From: Heterodera schachtii
Taxonomy: Eukaryota; Nematoda; Chromadorea; Rhabditida; Heteroderidae
Assembly: GCA_023374025.1 (NCBI GenBank)
Contig: SIJG01000001.1
Location: forward strand, 1,797,787 to 1,861,786
Direction: 5' to 3'
DNA length: 64,000 bases
The notes below the pieces were generated by a model. The model ran no database searches. It worked only from the letters and a program-made list of their open reading frames with translations, and was not told the origin of the DNA. Below, one piece after another: positions 1 to 11,243 of this stretch. A program made the translations under genes and the position numbers. The stretch's first letter is position 1, and each line of letters starts with the position of its first letter.

Positions 1-167
1 TTCTCTTTCTCTCTCTTTTTTACTCTTATACATCCTTCTTATCCTCTTCTTCTGCCATTCCACTTCTCCCCCTTTTCTCCTCTTAATCCAATTCTCTCTT
101 CCTTTCCCTCCTCCTCGTCCATTATTTTCTTCCATTTTTATGTCCTTCTCCCGCTTGCATCAAACAG
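1..167. other. Pyrimidine-rich intron sequence upstream of first P450 exon
   Basis: A C/T-dominated stretch ending in the acceptor CAAACAG at 161-167. It is best read as the end of an intron of the P450 gene that follows. The missing N-terminal exon(s), with the membrane anchor, would lie outside the window. Confidence 0.55.
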
Positions 168-3100
168 TTCAAAATGCCCTTATGCCATCTACCAACAATG
201 GGCACGTAAGTTCGGCCCCATTTACACCATTTGGCTTGGTGAACTGCCCGTTGTGGTCGTGGCCGACTTCCAACTGATGCGCGAACTGTTCGTCAAGGAC
301 GGTGATACATTTGCCGGCAGGGATTTCATGGAGGAACTTTTCAAAGTGTGCGCCGGTATGGCAAAGAATGGCATTTTGTCCGCCCAATTCATATAACAAT
401 TGATTAACCGTTCAGCATCCCATGGAAAATGTTACGGAGTGATCAGAACCGAGGGCGAATTGTGGAAAGTGACACGCAAATTTGCGATGCGCAATTTGGG
501 GATGGGAAAGGCGCGGTTGGAGCAAAAGGTGAGGAGGGGCAGGGGGAAGCGACGCATGTTGAAGCAGTATGGGAAATTTTGGCGGAAGTTGAAACAGAAC
601 TGGGCTTAATGGAGGAAGTTGAAGCAGTATAGGGAATAATGACGGAACTTGAATCAGTACAGAGAATATTGGCGGAAGTTGAAATAATATGGTGCATATG
701 GCGGAAGTTGAAGAAAGGAATAGTGACGAAGTTGAAGCAATAAGAGGAATAGTGGCAGAAGTTGAACCAGTCCGAGGAGTAATAGCGGAAGTTGAAACAG
801 TACGAGAAATAGTGGCAGAAGCTGAAGCAATATGGGGAATAATGGAGGAAGTTGAAGCAGTACGGGCAATAGTGGCTAAAGTTTAAGCAGTTCAGCGACA
901 TTATCCTTTATTGTGCATTTATTATAGTATTTGAGCGACATCAACACAATGTTTGGGCGAATTCGGCAACAGATCGCTTTTGCAGCAGCAGAGGAAGATA
1001 CAAGCGGAATTCAGCTGTATTTGCACATTAACCGTTTGATCGGCTCCACAATCAATCAGCTGTTATTTGGGCACTCATTCAGTGATGTGTGTGTTGGGCG
1101 CCTTTTTTGGCATTCGGGCATTAGAGTTCGGGCCCGGTTATACCCAAGGGCATCGGCAATAAAATTTTGAAAATTCCGTCAAGTTCGATTTTGATTTTTC
1201 GGAATTTGCTATTTACACACTGTGTCATTAGGCTAATTTTTAACACTTTTGACCCCTAATAGGACCAAATGAACGACTTTCATCAACTCAAAAATACCAT
1301 GGATAACCAGACTAAGCTCCTCGATTCCATCGCCGGAAAAGCTTTGATCGGAATGCCTTTTCTCCGATATTTTCCGCCCTTTTGTTGGACCTTTGCCAAA
1401 TTTGACAACAATTTGAGCAATGTTTATGCGTACATTGACAAAACAATTGCAAAACGAATGGCCAAACGGAGTAAAACAATGGAAAACGGAGGGGAGGAGG
1501 AGGAGGATTTGCTGAATTGCTTCTTGGACCAAATGGAGGAGAACGGCGCAACGCAAAACGGAAGCGTCGCGGAGGGCGAAGGCAAAGCGGAAGACTATTT
1601 CAAGTGAGTACGAGGTTTAAACGACCCGAAAATTCCATACTGGTCACAATTATTTTATGAATCTGAAATTTTTATGCTAATAGACAATCCATGAACTATA
1701 ATCGTATGTACCGTTTTTTAAATTTGATTACGCTAAACAAAGTTGTGACGATTTTTTCATTAAAATTGGCATCATCTTTAATAGCCCATTTCAGCCTTGA
1801 AAATTTGCGCAATGTGTGCTTCGATTTGTTCCTCGCCGGACAGGCAATTAAAATTAATTAATTAATTAACTTATTTATTGTTTTCTTATTAAACGGTGGC
1901 CATTTCAAAGTTTGAATGGGACGAAAATTATTTTAAATTAAAGTGAAGGACGAATCCGACTTAATGATGTCTTAGACATTTCAGAATAGTCACCACGGGA
2001 CAAAATACGTCAAAAAATGGTAAATGATTGGTCACCCTATTGCCCATTATTTATGATCATTTGTCGGCATCCATTGTGCTCATTTGTCCCAAATGCTTTT
2101 GTGCCGTTACAGGAGACAACTTCGGTCACCCTCAGCTTTCTCGTCCTTTATTTGCTATTGGACCAACGGGTCCAACAAAAAATGCAGAAGGAGTTGGACG
2201 AGCTTTGCACAGAAAAGGAAGAGAGAAACGAAACGGATGGAAAAGAGGCGAAAATGATGATCACGACGGCTGATCGGCCCAAATTGCCCTACGTAAACGC
2301 AGTGATCAATGTAAGAGATGGGAAAGGAGAAAGAGAGAGAGAGAGGGGGGGGGGGAGGGGTGTTGTAACGGAATTCCGACCGGAAAATAAAAATGATTAT
2401 TTACTTTTAAGGTCTCGGGAGCATTTCTTAATATCCGATTCCAAGTTTTTGGACTTGAAATCAACTGAGATAGAGCTGATATGATCAATTGTCGGCTCAA
2501 TTCATCCATTTATTCTTTTGATCCATATGATCGATCAAATTGGGTGGTTTTTTCTTCTTAATTTCACAAGAATTGAACCAAGCCGAGACTCTCGAGCTCA
2601 TCCCTTGGACTTGAATATTTCACCTTTTCCCCCTTTACAAATTGGAAGGAAACGCAGCGGATGTGCAACCTTTTGCCACTGAATTTGACCCATCGGACAA
2701 TGGCCGACGTGCAAATTGCGGCGGGCGGAGGCGCCAATTTCCGTCTCGGCCGTGGCACAATTATTGTCCCCCAGATCAGCTGTGTTCTGTTTGATGAGAA
2801 AGTGCATCCGGCTTTATCCTTCAATTTTATCTGCTTCCGCTTTCTTCTAAAGGTGTTTCCCAATGCTCGTCGGTTCCTTCCGGAGCGCTTTTTGAACCAA
2901 ATGGGCCAATTGGAGCGATTTGAGGAGCTGATTCCGTTCGGACTTGGCAAAAGGTTGTGGGCTTCACGCCTGTTCACATTGCCGGCTCGGAGGGCCCTGG
3001 ACTCAAACAGTTTTCAAAACCTATGAAATTTTATAATTTATGTTTTTGATCAATCTTTTGGTTTTTAACTAGGGTTGCTCCCCGACCCCTCGGGGGGCAA

Positions 3101-4687
3101 AATGTCGGGGGCCGGGGACCTCGGGGGCGACATGTCGGGCGTCGGGGCGGGGAGGAGCTCAATTGTCGGGGGTCGGGGACCCCGATCGGGGAATGACCAA
3201 ATTTTATTTTAACCCAAAAAAACTATTTTTTCTTTTTAAATGCTCGTAAATCTTTTTTTTTTCACTTTAATCATCTGATTTCGTTAGCGCCAGTAAGAGT
3301 GAGTCCAAACTGGCCTTTAAACCAGGGGCTTTCATTTTTGAAATTTTATTTCATAATGTCGCTATTTTATCAATAAATTTTAAGTCTGGCGCAAAATTTT
3401 TTTGATCTTTTGATACCAAATGTTTGAAAAATAATTCAAATGTTCATATTTTGATACTAATATCTTATTTTTCGGGCTTGGTGTTAATTAGAGCCCGGCG
3501 GGACCGGGACTCCCGCGGGATTTTTACGGGATTCCAGTTAGGGGCTCCCGTCACGGAAAATTTTGAATCCCGATCCCGCTCCAGCTCCCGGAAATTTTAC
3601 CCAAAACGGGAGTAAAAATGCACTGGTATGAATTGAATTATTTTTGGAAAAATTAATAATTTTTTATTGAAAATCTGTTAAATATTTAGCCAAAATTTCA
3701 AAAAAAAAAAAAAAATTTTCCCGGCGGCGCCTATTGGCACCGTCGGACCCTTAAAATCCTTAATTTTCTTAAACAAACTGGCTCAAAAAAATTGAAAAAT
3801 TGGTCATTTTTGGATAAAATCTGACAATGTATTGTATTCAAATATCAATTTTTCCCGGCGGCGCCTTAACAGATTTTTCCTAAAAACATCAATTTTTGCA
3901 ATTTTGGGACAATTTTTGCAAAAAAAAAAAAATATGGAGTTTTGGGGGGCCGGCGGTGCTGTTAGTGCCGCCGAAAAGTTTTTTGGAATTTTTAATTAAT
4001 TAATATTAAGAAAATTTTTCAAAATTTCATAAATTTTCAACCTTTCCACCCTTCGTTGTTGAATTAAGTTTTTAAATTTTTAAAATGCTCGGAGTCCCCA
4101 ATTCCCCGAATTAGTGTCGGGGAGTCGGGGGGCAAAAAGTCGGGGGCCGGGGACCTCGGGGAGCGACATGTCGGGGGTCGGGTCGGGGAATAGGCCCAAA
4201 AAAGTCGGGGATCGGGGCCGGGGAGCTCGGGGACGGGGGCAACCCTATTTTTAACAATTCTCATCAAATTTTCAAAAAAATTTCTACGTTAATGTGAAAA
4301 TAATTAGTACAAATATTAGTTAATTTTGAGCGTGGAAAATTGGAAATGACTCAAATTTTTGAAATTTTGTGTACCCCGCCGCCAAACTCAGGCTCAGTGC
4401 AAATGCCTGGCTTGGTCTGACGAAAACCAGGCAAAAAGACGTAAAATTCTTTCGGGTCTTTTAGGGTTTGCATGGGCGAATCGCTGGCCCGGATGGAATT
4501 ATTTCTCTTCACGGCAAATTTCTTCCGAAATTTTACTGTAAGTTGTGTAATTGGAAAAGCACATTTTGATCACTAAATGTTCAAGGTTTTGCCCGTCGAT
4601 CCGCTGAACCCTCCGTCTTCTGAAAAGGAAAAGGGCTTTTCTGTCCATCCCATGCCGTACAAATGCAGAATTGAGCCGCGCTTTTGA
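168..4687 (+). CDS. Cytochrome P450 monooxygenase, CYP2-clan type (5' partial)
   Basis: Haem-thiolate monooxygenase, normally ER-anchored, oxidising small lipophilic substrates. Ten exons join in phase: 168-355, 416-528, 928-1086, 1263-1603, 1795-1843, 2113-2310, 2649-2801, 2853-2953, 4465-4537, 4586-4687 (stop TGA). Seen in order: the GPIYTIWLGE beta-1 region; GVIRTEGELWKVTRKFA (helix C, WxxxR); the I-helix AGQETTS, split by an intron; an ETQR helix-K motif (ExxR); FPNARRFLPERF; and the haem loop FGLGKRVCMGES, whose Cys ligand lies just after a 1511-bp intron; the protein ends CRIEPRF. Without that splice the exon at 2853 reads on into a false tail with no Cys. The intron after AGQ seems to use a GC donor (1844). 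The N-terminus is missing because the window starts inside the gene. No coding lesion was found. Subfamily and substrate cannot be assigned. Confidence 0.93.
529..927 (+). repeat. 30-bp minisatellite within P450 intron
   Basis: About eleven degenerate tandem units near GAAGTTGAAGCAGTAnGGG occupy roughly 555-890, inside the intron between the second and third visible exons. The period is 30 bp, so one frame stays open across the array and reads like a decapeptide repeat (EVEAVRGIVA type). The flanks are a good donor (AAG|GTGAGG at 529) and an acceptor (ATTATAG at 921-927), so the array is best taken as intronic. Confidence 0.75.
2326..2360. repeat. GA-rich microsatellite in P450 intron
   Basis: A GAGAGAGA tract followed by a run of G lies in the 338-bp intron before the helix-K exon. 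Confidence 0.7.
3070..4247. mobile_element. Non-autonomous TIR element, TAGGGTTGC family, in P450 intron
   Basis: Termini are TAGGGTTGC and GCAACCCTA, flanked by an 8-bp direct repeat TTTTTAAC (3062-3069 and 4248-4255). Both arms are built of short G-rich words (CGGGGGCCGGGGACC type, 3090-3200 and 4100-4240). The centre is AT-rich and holds the GC hairpin module (3721-3746, partial at 3854, and 3949-3973). A degenerate CCCGCGGGATT-type segment sits at 3488-3620. No transposase frame. The 8-bp duplication is what hAT transposons make; the family call is inference. Confidence 0.85.
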
Positions 4688-5139
4688 AAAGAATCCTTTT
4701 ATTGCGATTTTGGGAAAGTTATCGGAAATTATCCAATTTGATCGATCTATCAATGTGTGAACAAATTTGAGGAGTAAATTACTGATTCAAAAGATGTTAG
4801 GGTTTTGGTCCTGGTTCTGTAAATCGGGCCAATTTTTTAATTTCAAAAGCCAGTACTATTACCTATTTGGCCCTATGATGCAAAAAGAAAGCAGGTGGGA
4901 GAAAGTGGGATAAAGGACATGGGAGTGGAGAACCACTAAAAGGGCGCCCGTATCTCAGGTGGTTTAAGAATTCACGGTTTGTAAGACTCGATCAGTGTTT
5001 TTTAGATTTCAAAAATCGTTTCCAGTTTTTTGAGGAATTCTATAAAATGAAATTATAAAAATTGTTTTTTGTAATTTGGCATTTGTTATACCAGAGAAAC
5101 CGCGGAAAATCCAAACAGTTTGGAATTTATGACTAGGGC
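4688..5139. other. Downstream flank of P450, no gene seen
   Basis: About 450 bp of AT-rich sequence after the P450 stop. A short stretch at 4946-4990 resembles a tRNA D-arm/A-box region but has no matching B box or acceptor stem. Nothing else recognisable. Confidence 0.5.
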
Positions 5140-5972
5140 TTCGTTTTTCGGCACAAAAAATCGCGAATTAGGCACCTAAAAAGGCAGAAAAAAAAATCAC
5201 AAAATAGCCATTAAAAAGGCACAAAATCCCGAAATAGGCAACAAAAATAGGCAAAAAAATGTTTATTAACCCTTTTTTAGTAGTAAAACACGTAAAAACT
5301 TAAATATTTCAATTGTAAATGAAATTATTTAATAATTTAAAGTTTTTTTCGAATAACGACAAATTTTTAAACAAAAATTTTTATTAAGAAAATAAAATAT
5401 TAAATTTTGGGATCAATTTTTGGAAAAAAATTTTCAAATTCCGGGGTGTATTTTCTAAGAAAATTTTTGGGTCATTTCTTAGGGGTGTGTTTTTCGTTTT
5501 ATTGCATTTGTGTTAAGGATTTTTTCGAAATCCTGAAAATAGGCACATTAGGCACAAAAACCCCGAAATAGGCAGAAATAGGCAAAAATAGGCATTATAA
5601 AAGTCATCGTAGAACTCCCCTTTGAAAATATTGCCATGATTTGGCTTAGATTTTGCATAAAAAATGCAATTTTTGTATTTTGGCAGAATTTTTAAATACA
5701 AAAGTATTACACAGACAAAAATAATAAATGAAAAAATATTTAATTCGTGGAAGGGAATCGAACCAAGAGCAAGAAGTCGAAAACTAGGAAGAATAGCCAC
5801 TAGGCCATCTGATAATTTATTTTTTTTTTTCAAAATTTTCTTTCCCCCAATTTACATTACAAATTTTCCATCAGACCCCCGTTTTTACCAGTTCTTTTTT
5901 TCCATATTGGTCTCGACCATACCGGGACCGGGAATTCCCGTTCCGGTCCCGGTCCCGCCGTGCAACTCTACT
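5140..5972. mobile_element. Repeat block: AGGCACAAAA-word arms, tRNA-like segment and CCGGGACCGG terminus
   Basis: Degenerate words such as AGGCACAAAA and AATAGGCAAAAA repeat at 5150-5260 and 5540-5600, and again in a second block at 6630-6720. A tRNA-like segment (5745-5808, minus) and a terminus rich in CCGGGACCGG/CCGGTCCCGG (5920-5972) follow. The last two match the right part of the 39942-41155 element in mirror order, so this is probably a truncated relative. No flanking duplication could be fixed. Confidence 0.55.
5745..5808 (-). repeat. tRNA-like (SINE-type) segment, copy 1
   Basis: On the minus strand an A-box-like TGGCCTAGTGGCTA (plus 5794-5807) is followed about 30 bp later by a perfect B box GGTTCGATTCC (plus 5754-5764). 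This is the internal RNA polymerase III promoter layout of a tRNA or tRNA-derived SINE. No full cloverleaf acceptor stem is visible, so it is not called a tRNA gene. Confidence 0.6.
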
Positions 5973-7011
5973 TACTAAACATTTATAAAATTAAAGGGAG
6001 TAATTTATAAATACTAAAAATTATTAATGCATTTACATTTATTTTTAATTTTTATATAAATTTAATAATATTAACAAAAAATAATTTATAAATTTAACCA
6101 GCAAAATAATATTAATCAATTTCTTGCGGAAATTTTTACGGAAACAAAAATTATAAACAAACATTTTTAAATCAAACATAAGTGAAAAACAATTTATATT
6201 GTTTATTTTGAGTAAAAAACGCAACTATATTTAAAATTTTCAATACCCTCAACATTTCGTCATTTATCCACGCTTAATGATGCTAAAACTAATTGACATT
6301 AATTACACAATTTTTAAATGTAGATTGCTTTTTGAAAATTTGTCAATGAAGTTGCTTATTATTGCCATTCTGATCGTTTTTATGCTGATGATTGGCCAAT
6401 CGATGGGAGGCTAAGAAAATAATGAGGGCAATGGACAGAGAAGAGAGAGAGAGAGAGGGAGAAAGAGAGTGATCAGACCGAATGGTGTGACGGATCATAA
6501 GACATTTAGAAAATGTTGATTCATAGCAAAATAAAAATGTTTATTACAGTATTGTGTGAATGATAAAAAAGAGTTTATATACGGTAAATTCATACACTAA
6601 CGAAATAACTAATGAGTAGGTGCTTCCTTTTTTAGGCACAAAAAATCGCGAAATAGGCCCTAAAAAGGCACAAAAATCCTCAAATAGGCACAAAAATAGG
6701 CAAAAAAAAATTTTCATTAACCCTTTTTAGGTAGTAAAACACGTAAAACTTAAATATTTCAATTGTAAATGAAATTATTTAATAGTTCAAAGTTTTTTCG
6801 AATAAGGACAAATTTTTAAACCAAAAATTTTTATTAAGAAAATAAAATATTAAATTTTTGGATCAATTTTTGGAAAAAATTTTCAAGCTTCGGGGTGTAA
6901 AAGGACTTTGTTATTTCAAAATAACAGAATACTTTTGCAAATCGAAAAAATTCTCAATCAAAAAATTAACAAATATTGTCAATTGCTTAAAAATTGAAAC
7001 ACCATTAAAAG
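5973..7011. other. AT-rich intergenic DNA with GA microsatellite and AGGCACAAAA-type repeat
   Basis: No gene seen. An AGAGAGAG tract occurs at about 6438-6468. The segment 6630-6900 is a second copy of the sequence at about 5150-5460, with the same AGGCACAAAA/AATAGGC words followed by the same AT-rich tail. Confidence 0.6.
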
Positions 7012-7654
7012 CAGGGCTGCCAGATGAAAATTTTCAAAAGCCTCATTAGGCATGCAAAAAAACCTCATTTTGGGCAAAAAGCCTCATTTTTACAAAATTT
7101 ATTCAAAACACGTTTAAACTGTTCAAGTGTTTTTGATTGTCTAAGATCAAATTTGAGCAATTTTTTGTTTGAAATAAGCATTTTGTAAAATTCTGAGCAT
7201 GAAAAATCGAAGTTGTTTTTTGCGGCGCTTTTTTCAAAAACTTTCGGGAACAGGGGGGCCGGCGGTGCCGATAGGCGCCGCCGGGAAAATTTTTGTAATT
7301 TTTAATGCGATTTGTTAACAGATTTGTCCACAAAAATGGCCAATTTGCAATTTTAAGTAAATAATCCGGCGGTGCCGATAGGCGCCGCCGGGGGAAAAAT
7401 TGAAAATTTTGACCATATTTTTAGCAGATTTTCATTAAAAAATTCTTAATTTTGTGGTTTTTTGGAAAAAAATTGGTTCTGTTTTCGTTTTGATGCTCTA
7501 TTACAAAACCAAATTATTAAATAATTGTAAAACATTATGCCAAATTTATCAAAATTTAAAAGATTCTGAGGATTTTCCCCAAAAGCCTCAAAAATCCTCA
7601 AAATTTCTCAAAAAGCCACAAAATGAGGATAAATCCTCAGATCTGGCACCCCTG
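7012..7654 (+). mobile_element. TIR element, CAGGGCTGCCAGAT family, copy A
   Basis: 643 bp flanked by ATTAAAAG (7004-7011 and 7655-7662). Termini CAGGGCTGCCAGAT and ATCTGGCACCCCTG are imperfect inverted repeats. Arms carry repeated words AAGCCTCATTTT and AAATCCTCAAAA. Two GC hairpins (7258-7284, 7366-7391) lie about 85 bp apart around a TTTGTTAACAGATTTGTCC segment. The termini and 8-bp duplication resemble hAT MITEs. A second copy lies at 59091-59755. Confidence 0.9.
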
Positions 7655-7662
7655 ATTAAAAG

Positions 7663-8998
7663 GCATATTTTCCGGCAAAAGTAAAACGTTGGATTTTATT
7701 TGCGCGCTTTCCGGAAATTTATAACACAATTACACATTTTCCAGGAGATATTATTACAATTGTAAAATAATTTCGCAACAAAATGCAATAAAACGAAAAA
7801 TACACTCCTAAGAATCGGTCACAAAAAATTAAAAAATATATACCCCTAAAAATTGAGCAAAATTTCAGAAAATATTCCCCTAAAAAATTAAAAATTTCCA
7901 AAAAATTCATCTCAAAAATTTATTTATTTGTTTTCTTTACAAGTTGCAATTGTGCGGGCGAAATTGATCAAAAATTAGTCACTTTTATAATTATTGTGCA
8001 TAAAGACACTGTATTTTTCCAATTTTTAGCACCTATTTTCGCACCTATGCGACAGCCCAAGTTTTTTGACTATAATTTTTTCATTGTCAACTAAATCAAA
8101 CATTTCTGTTATTATTCTAAAGCTTAACCAATTATCAAAAAAGTTATAACATGAAAATTGCAAAAAAGCCAAATTTTTGAAGGTTTTTTCTTTATGACTT
8201 TTTTACATGCTAATTTTTTTTGTAAGGCTAATAGAGCATGTTTGTGCTTTCGAATGATCCAAGATTGACACATACATATAAATTCGTATACGTACATCAG
8301 CACCAATTCTACAAAAAACTTATATTTGAGCAATTATCAAAGTGTTGGCACATATAATGAACATTTCATCCGATCTTCATCATGGTTGGCACTTCCTTTT
8401 TCTCCGCATACGCTGGACACCAATTCTGCGAGCAGTGTGGGCCTTAGAATCAAATTCTATTAACTTACAAAAAGTAAACATTTATAATACTATACCCGAT
8501 GTCGCTCTCCTTGATGTTGGTGTATAGCAAAGAGTCCAACATTTGGTTTGTCCCCCTCTCCCTAGCTTTCAAATGTGGTCGCCCTTTTGTAGTACATCCT
8601 TACGATCAAATTCTTCAGTAACGCGGCACTCCCATACACATAATTATATTGTTGACAGTAATTACATTCGGAGAAACGAAGAACTGTGAGTTGCAATCAT
8701 TCGAAATTGAACTCAAATCCTAAAATTTCGGACCGTCTTCAGGATTTTAGGCAGTCCAATTTTGATTCCGCCCATCGAACTGTCAAAGCTTTGGGATGGC
8801 AATCCGAGCGTGGCGTGTGTAACCATCGAAATAAATTTTGCTGCAGTGTCTTCTCATTGAAATAATCCGGCTGATTAAGTAAGGGTTCAACCTGGGAAAA
8901 TTTTTGACTGAATGGGGTCGGTTTTACCCATGATAGCAGGAATAATAATCAAAAAATGAACGAAAGACGATGAATAGTTTATTAAAGGACCTTTGAAG
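7663..8998. other. AT-rich DNA with degenerate repeats, no supported gene
   Basis: The segment 8090-8340 resembles the interior of the 52.7-kb and 56.6-kb foldbacks (AAAAAAGTTATAACATGAAAA, TAATAGAGCATG, TTTCGAATGAT). The less AT-rich stretch 8340-8880 has a 61-residue open frame (8342-8527) with no recognisable domain; it was not accepted as a gene. Confidence 0.5.
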
Positions 8999-9185
8999 TA
9001 GAGACCGGACAAGAGGGTCGGTCGGTCGGTTTCGGTTAAAAACCGAAAAAAAAACCGAAACCGAAAAAAAACCGAAAAACTCAAAAATTTGTCGGTCGGT
9101 CGGTTTCGGTTAAAAAACCGAACCGAAAAAAACCGAAGAAAAATTTTCGGTATACCGTTTCGGTTTCGGTTTTTTTGAATTTTTT
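8999..9185. mobile_element. Truncated TIR-element end with GGTCGGTCGGTTTCGG words
   Basis: Begins TAGAGACCGGACAAG, the same terminus as the 50025-51250 element, followed by tandem GGTCGG / TTTCGGTT / AACCGAAA words. No matching right end was found nearby. Confidence 0.6.
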
Positions 9186-9956
9186 TATCTTTTCCCAAAA
9201 AAAAAACAATAAACCATTTTTATCAATAGAAAAAGCGAAAGATCACCTCTGAGTAAAATTGTAGAGCTATTGAAGCTCTATCAATGGTGTATAAGTTGGG
9301 AAAATAATTGAAAAAGGCAGCCAAAAAACGTTTGTTAGCTTCCTGATTCTTCTAAAAATTTCCTCTATTTTCGAAAACCTAAATTTCGAAAAAAAAATTT
9401 ATTTTATCGGTAAAAAATGAATATAATATTCGTGATCAGCGACGCTGGAATCCTCAGAAAAATGCTATCATAACTTTTAAAAAAATTTGCCAAAAATTAA
9501 GTTAGAAAGAAAAATAGAAAAATTAGAAGTTTCTAATGCAAAAATTTATGTTTTAAACTATTCAAAATCACTTAAAACAATATAAAAAGCATTATTAAGT
9601 TTAAAACTGGCAAAAATTTTGTCATTTTTTGCGCAAAAGCAATACAAATTCCTGCTTTTTGCCCCCTGCGCAGAAAAGTTAGAAAAATAACACTGGAGAG
9701 AAAAAAATTGTTTGGCCGAAGAGCAAAAAAAAAAACTCTTCGGTGCGCTCCCCGAAATTTTTCTGGGTGCGGGCCTGTGCGTGCCACTAATTTGCATTTT
9801 TCTCACCGTTTTGGGCCGTTTCGATACGATTCCGACCATTTCCACAACAAATTTGATCAAAATCGTAAAATTTGGTTTGGTATTTTCTTGACAAAATCTT
9901 AAAATTTCAAGACAAATTTTTGAGAAAATTTTTTTTAACTTTTTAGGAGTGTATTT
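9186..9956. other. AT-rich DNA, no gene seen
   Basis: No supported gene. A long minus-strand open frame reaching 10250 exists only because the minisatellite next to it has a period close to a multiple of three. Confidence 0.5.
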
Positions 9957-10250
9957 TAAGAACAGCGGTTGATTTCGACAGTGAGTGATTTCAACCGTGT
10001 GATTTCGACAATGATTGATCTCAACAGTGAATGATTTCGACAGTAAACTATTTCGCTTTTTTTCACTGTTTGCGCGTGATTTCGACAACGAGTGAATTCG
10101 ACAATGAGTGATTTCGACAACGAGTGAATTCGACAATGAGTGATTTCGACAACGAGTGAATTCGACAATGAGTGATTTCGACAACGAGTGAATTCGACAA
10201 TGAGTGATTTCGACAACGAGTGAATTCGACAATGAGTGATCTCGGCTCAC
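9957..10250. repeat. Minisatellite of TGATTTCGACA-type words
   Basis: Irregular units (9960-10060) lead into a regular 32-bp array (about 10077-10240) made of two alternating 16-mers, GTGATTTCGACAACGA and GTGAATTCGACAATGA, repeated about five times. The word closely resembles the TGATTTCGTCA word of the 11244-11874 foldback. Confidence 0.85.
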
Positions 10251-10512
10251 GCCCGAAGATATTTAAATCAAAGGATCACCATTTTCAAAATCTTCGACGC
10301 GGGCTTGCAAGTTATTGTCTAGGCGAAAATTTTTGCCATTAGCATCATTTCTTATGGCCGAAAGTAAGGTGGCCCTTCCTGGGCAACATGGTTGGTGGTC
10401 GCACTTGGCATTGCCAGTACTCACAACAATCTTCTGTTTTTTAAAATTGCCTTAGTATCTCCACTTTTTAATTTTTAAAAATCAATTCTTCCTCAAACGT
10501 ATAGTCATACTA

Positions 10513-11243
10513 GAGTGCCACGGGACCGGGAATTTTTGCCAAAACCGGGACCAGGACTTGCCGGGACCTGAGAAGCCGGGACCGGGAACTCGATTTTTGT
10601 TCGGGACCGGAACCGGGACCAACCGGGAAATTTTAAAAATTCAAAAAAAATTAATTTTAATTTATTTCAAGTGAAAATAATACAAAATTAAATTTTTATT
10701 TTGCTATTTATTTAATAAAATCCAAAAGTTAAAGATAAAATTTCTAAAATCAAATTTTCTTCAATTATTTCAAACAATTAATCATTTTGGACTAAATGAT
10801 CGAATATTATTTTAAATTCAGATTTGATTTTCACGTCACTTTTTTCGACACGCATTTTCCAAAATATTTTTGGGGAAGAAGGGGGTCCGGCGGTGCCGAT
10901 AGGCGCCGCCGGGGGAAATTTTGAAATTTGAGTGTAGTTTGTTAACAGATTTTCAACAAAAAAGGCTGGTTTTTGGGATTACTATGCTCAATTTGTATGG
11001 ATTTTCCTTAAAAAAATGATAAAAATGTGTTAATTAAAAAAAAAAACTATGAGGAATCATATTTTGTAGATAGTAAACCCATGAGTATACAAAAAGAAAA
11101 TTCAAAATATTTTAAATTCTGTAGAGGGATTGAACCACAGGAAAGAAGTAGAAAATCAAGAAGATTAGCCACTAGGCCATTTGAACAACTGGTAGTGCGA
11201 CTTTTAAAGAATATATTAATTTTTTTTTAATTTTTTCCTTTAA
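10513..11243 (+). mobile_element. Truncated TIR element of the CCGGGACCGGG type
   Basis: Starts TAGAGTGCCACGGGACCGGG with repeated CCGGGACC words to about 10630. A GC hairpin lies at 10887-10912 and a tRNA-like segment at 11126-11179. The expected right arm is missing; a foldback element begins at 11244, so it was probably interrupted or replaced by that insertion. Confidence 0.65.
11126..11179 (-). repeat. tRNA-like (SINE-type) segment, copy 2
   Basis: Minus-strand A-box-like TGGCCTAGTGGCTA (plus 11166-11179) and B-box-like GGTTCAATCCC (plus 11126-11136), in the same order and nearly the same spacing as copy 1. Downstream sequence is also similar. Confidence 0.6.

Noticed and set aside
443..901. 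152-residue minus-strand frame rich in Phe/His/Tyr
   Set aside because: Antisense translation of the 30-bp minisatellite.
2853..3026. P450 C-terminus read straight through as GKRLWASRLFTLPARR
   Set aside because: It lacks the haem Cys. Splicing 2953 to 4465 restores a perfect signature and the true C-terminus.
4946..4990. tRNA-like A-box stretch (CGTATCTCAGGTGGTT)
   Set aside because: No B box at proper spacing and no acceptor stem, so not supported as a tRNA or SINE.
7012..7654. CRISPR-like spacing of repeated short words in several AT-rich blocks
   Set aside because: The words are degenerate, the spacers are not unique sequence, and the flanks are TIRs with target duplications in a eukaryotic genome.
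9558..10250. 230-residue minus-strand open frame with repeated SLSNSLVVEITH peptides
   Set aside because: The repeat peptides are just the translation of the 32-bp minisatellite, and the rest is AT-rich with no domain.
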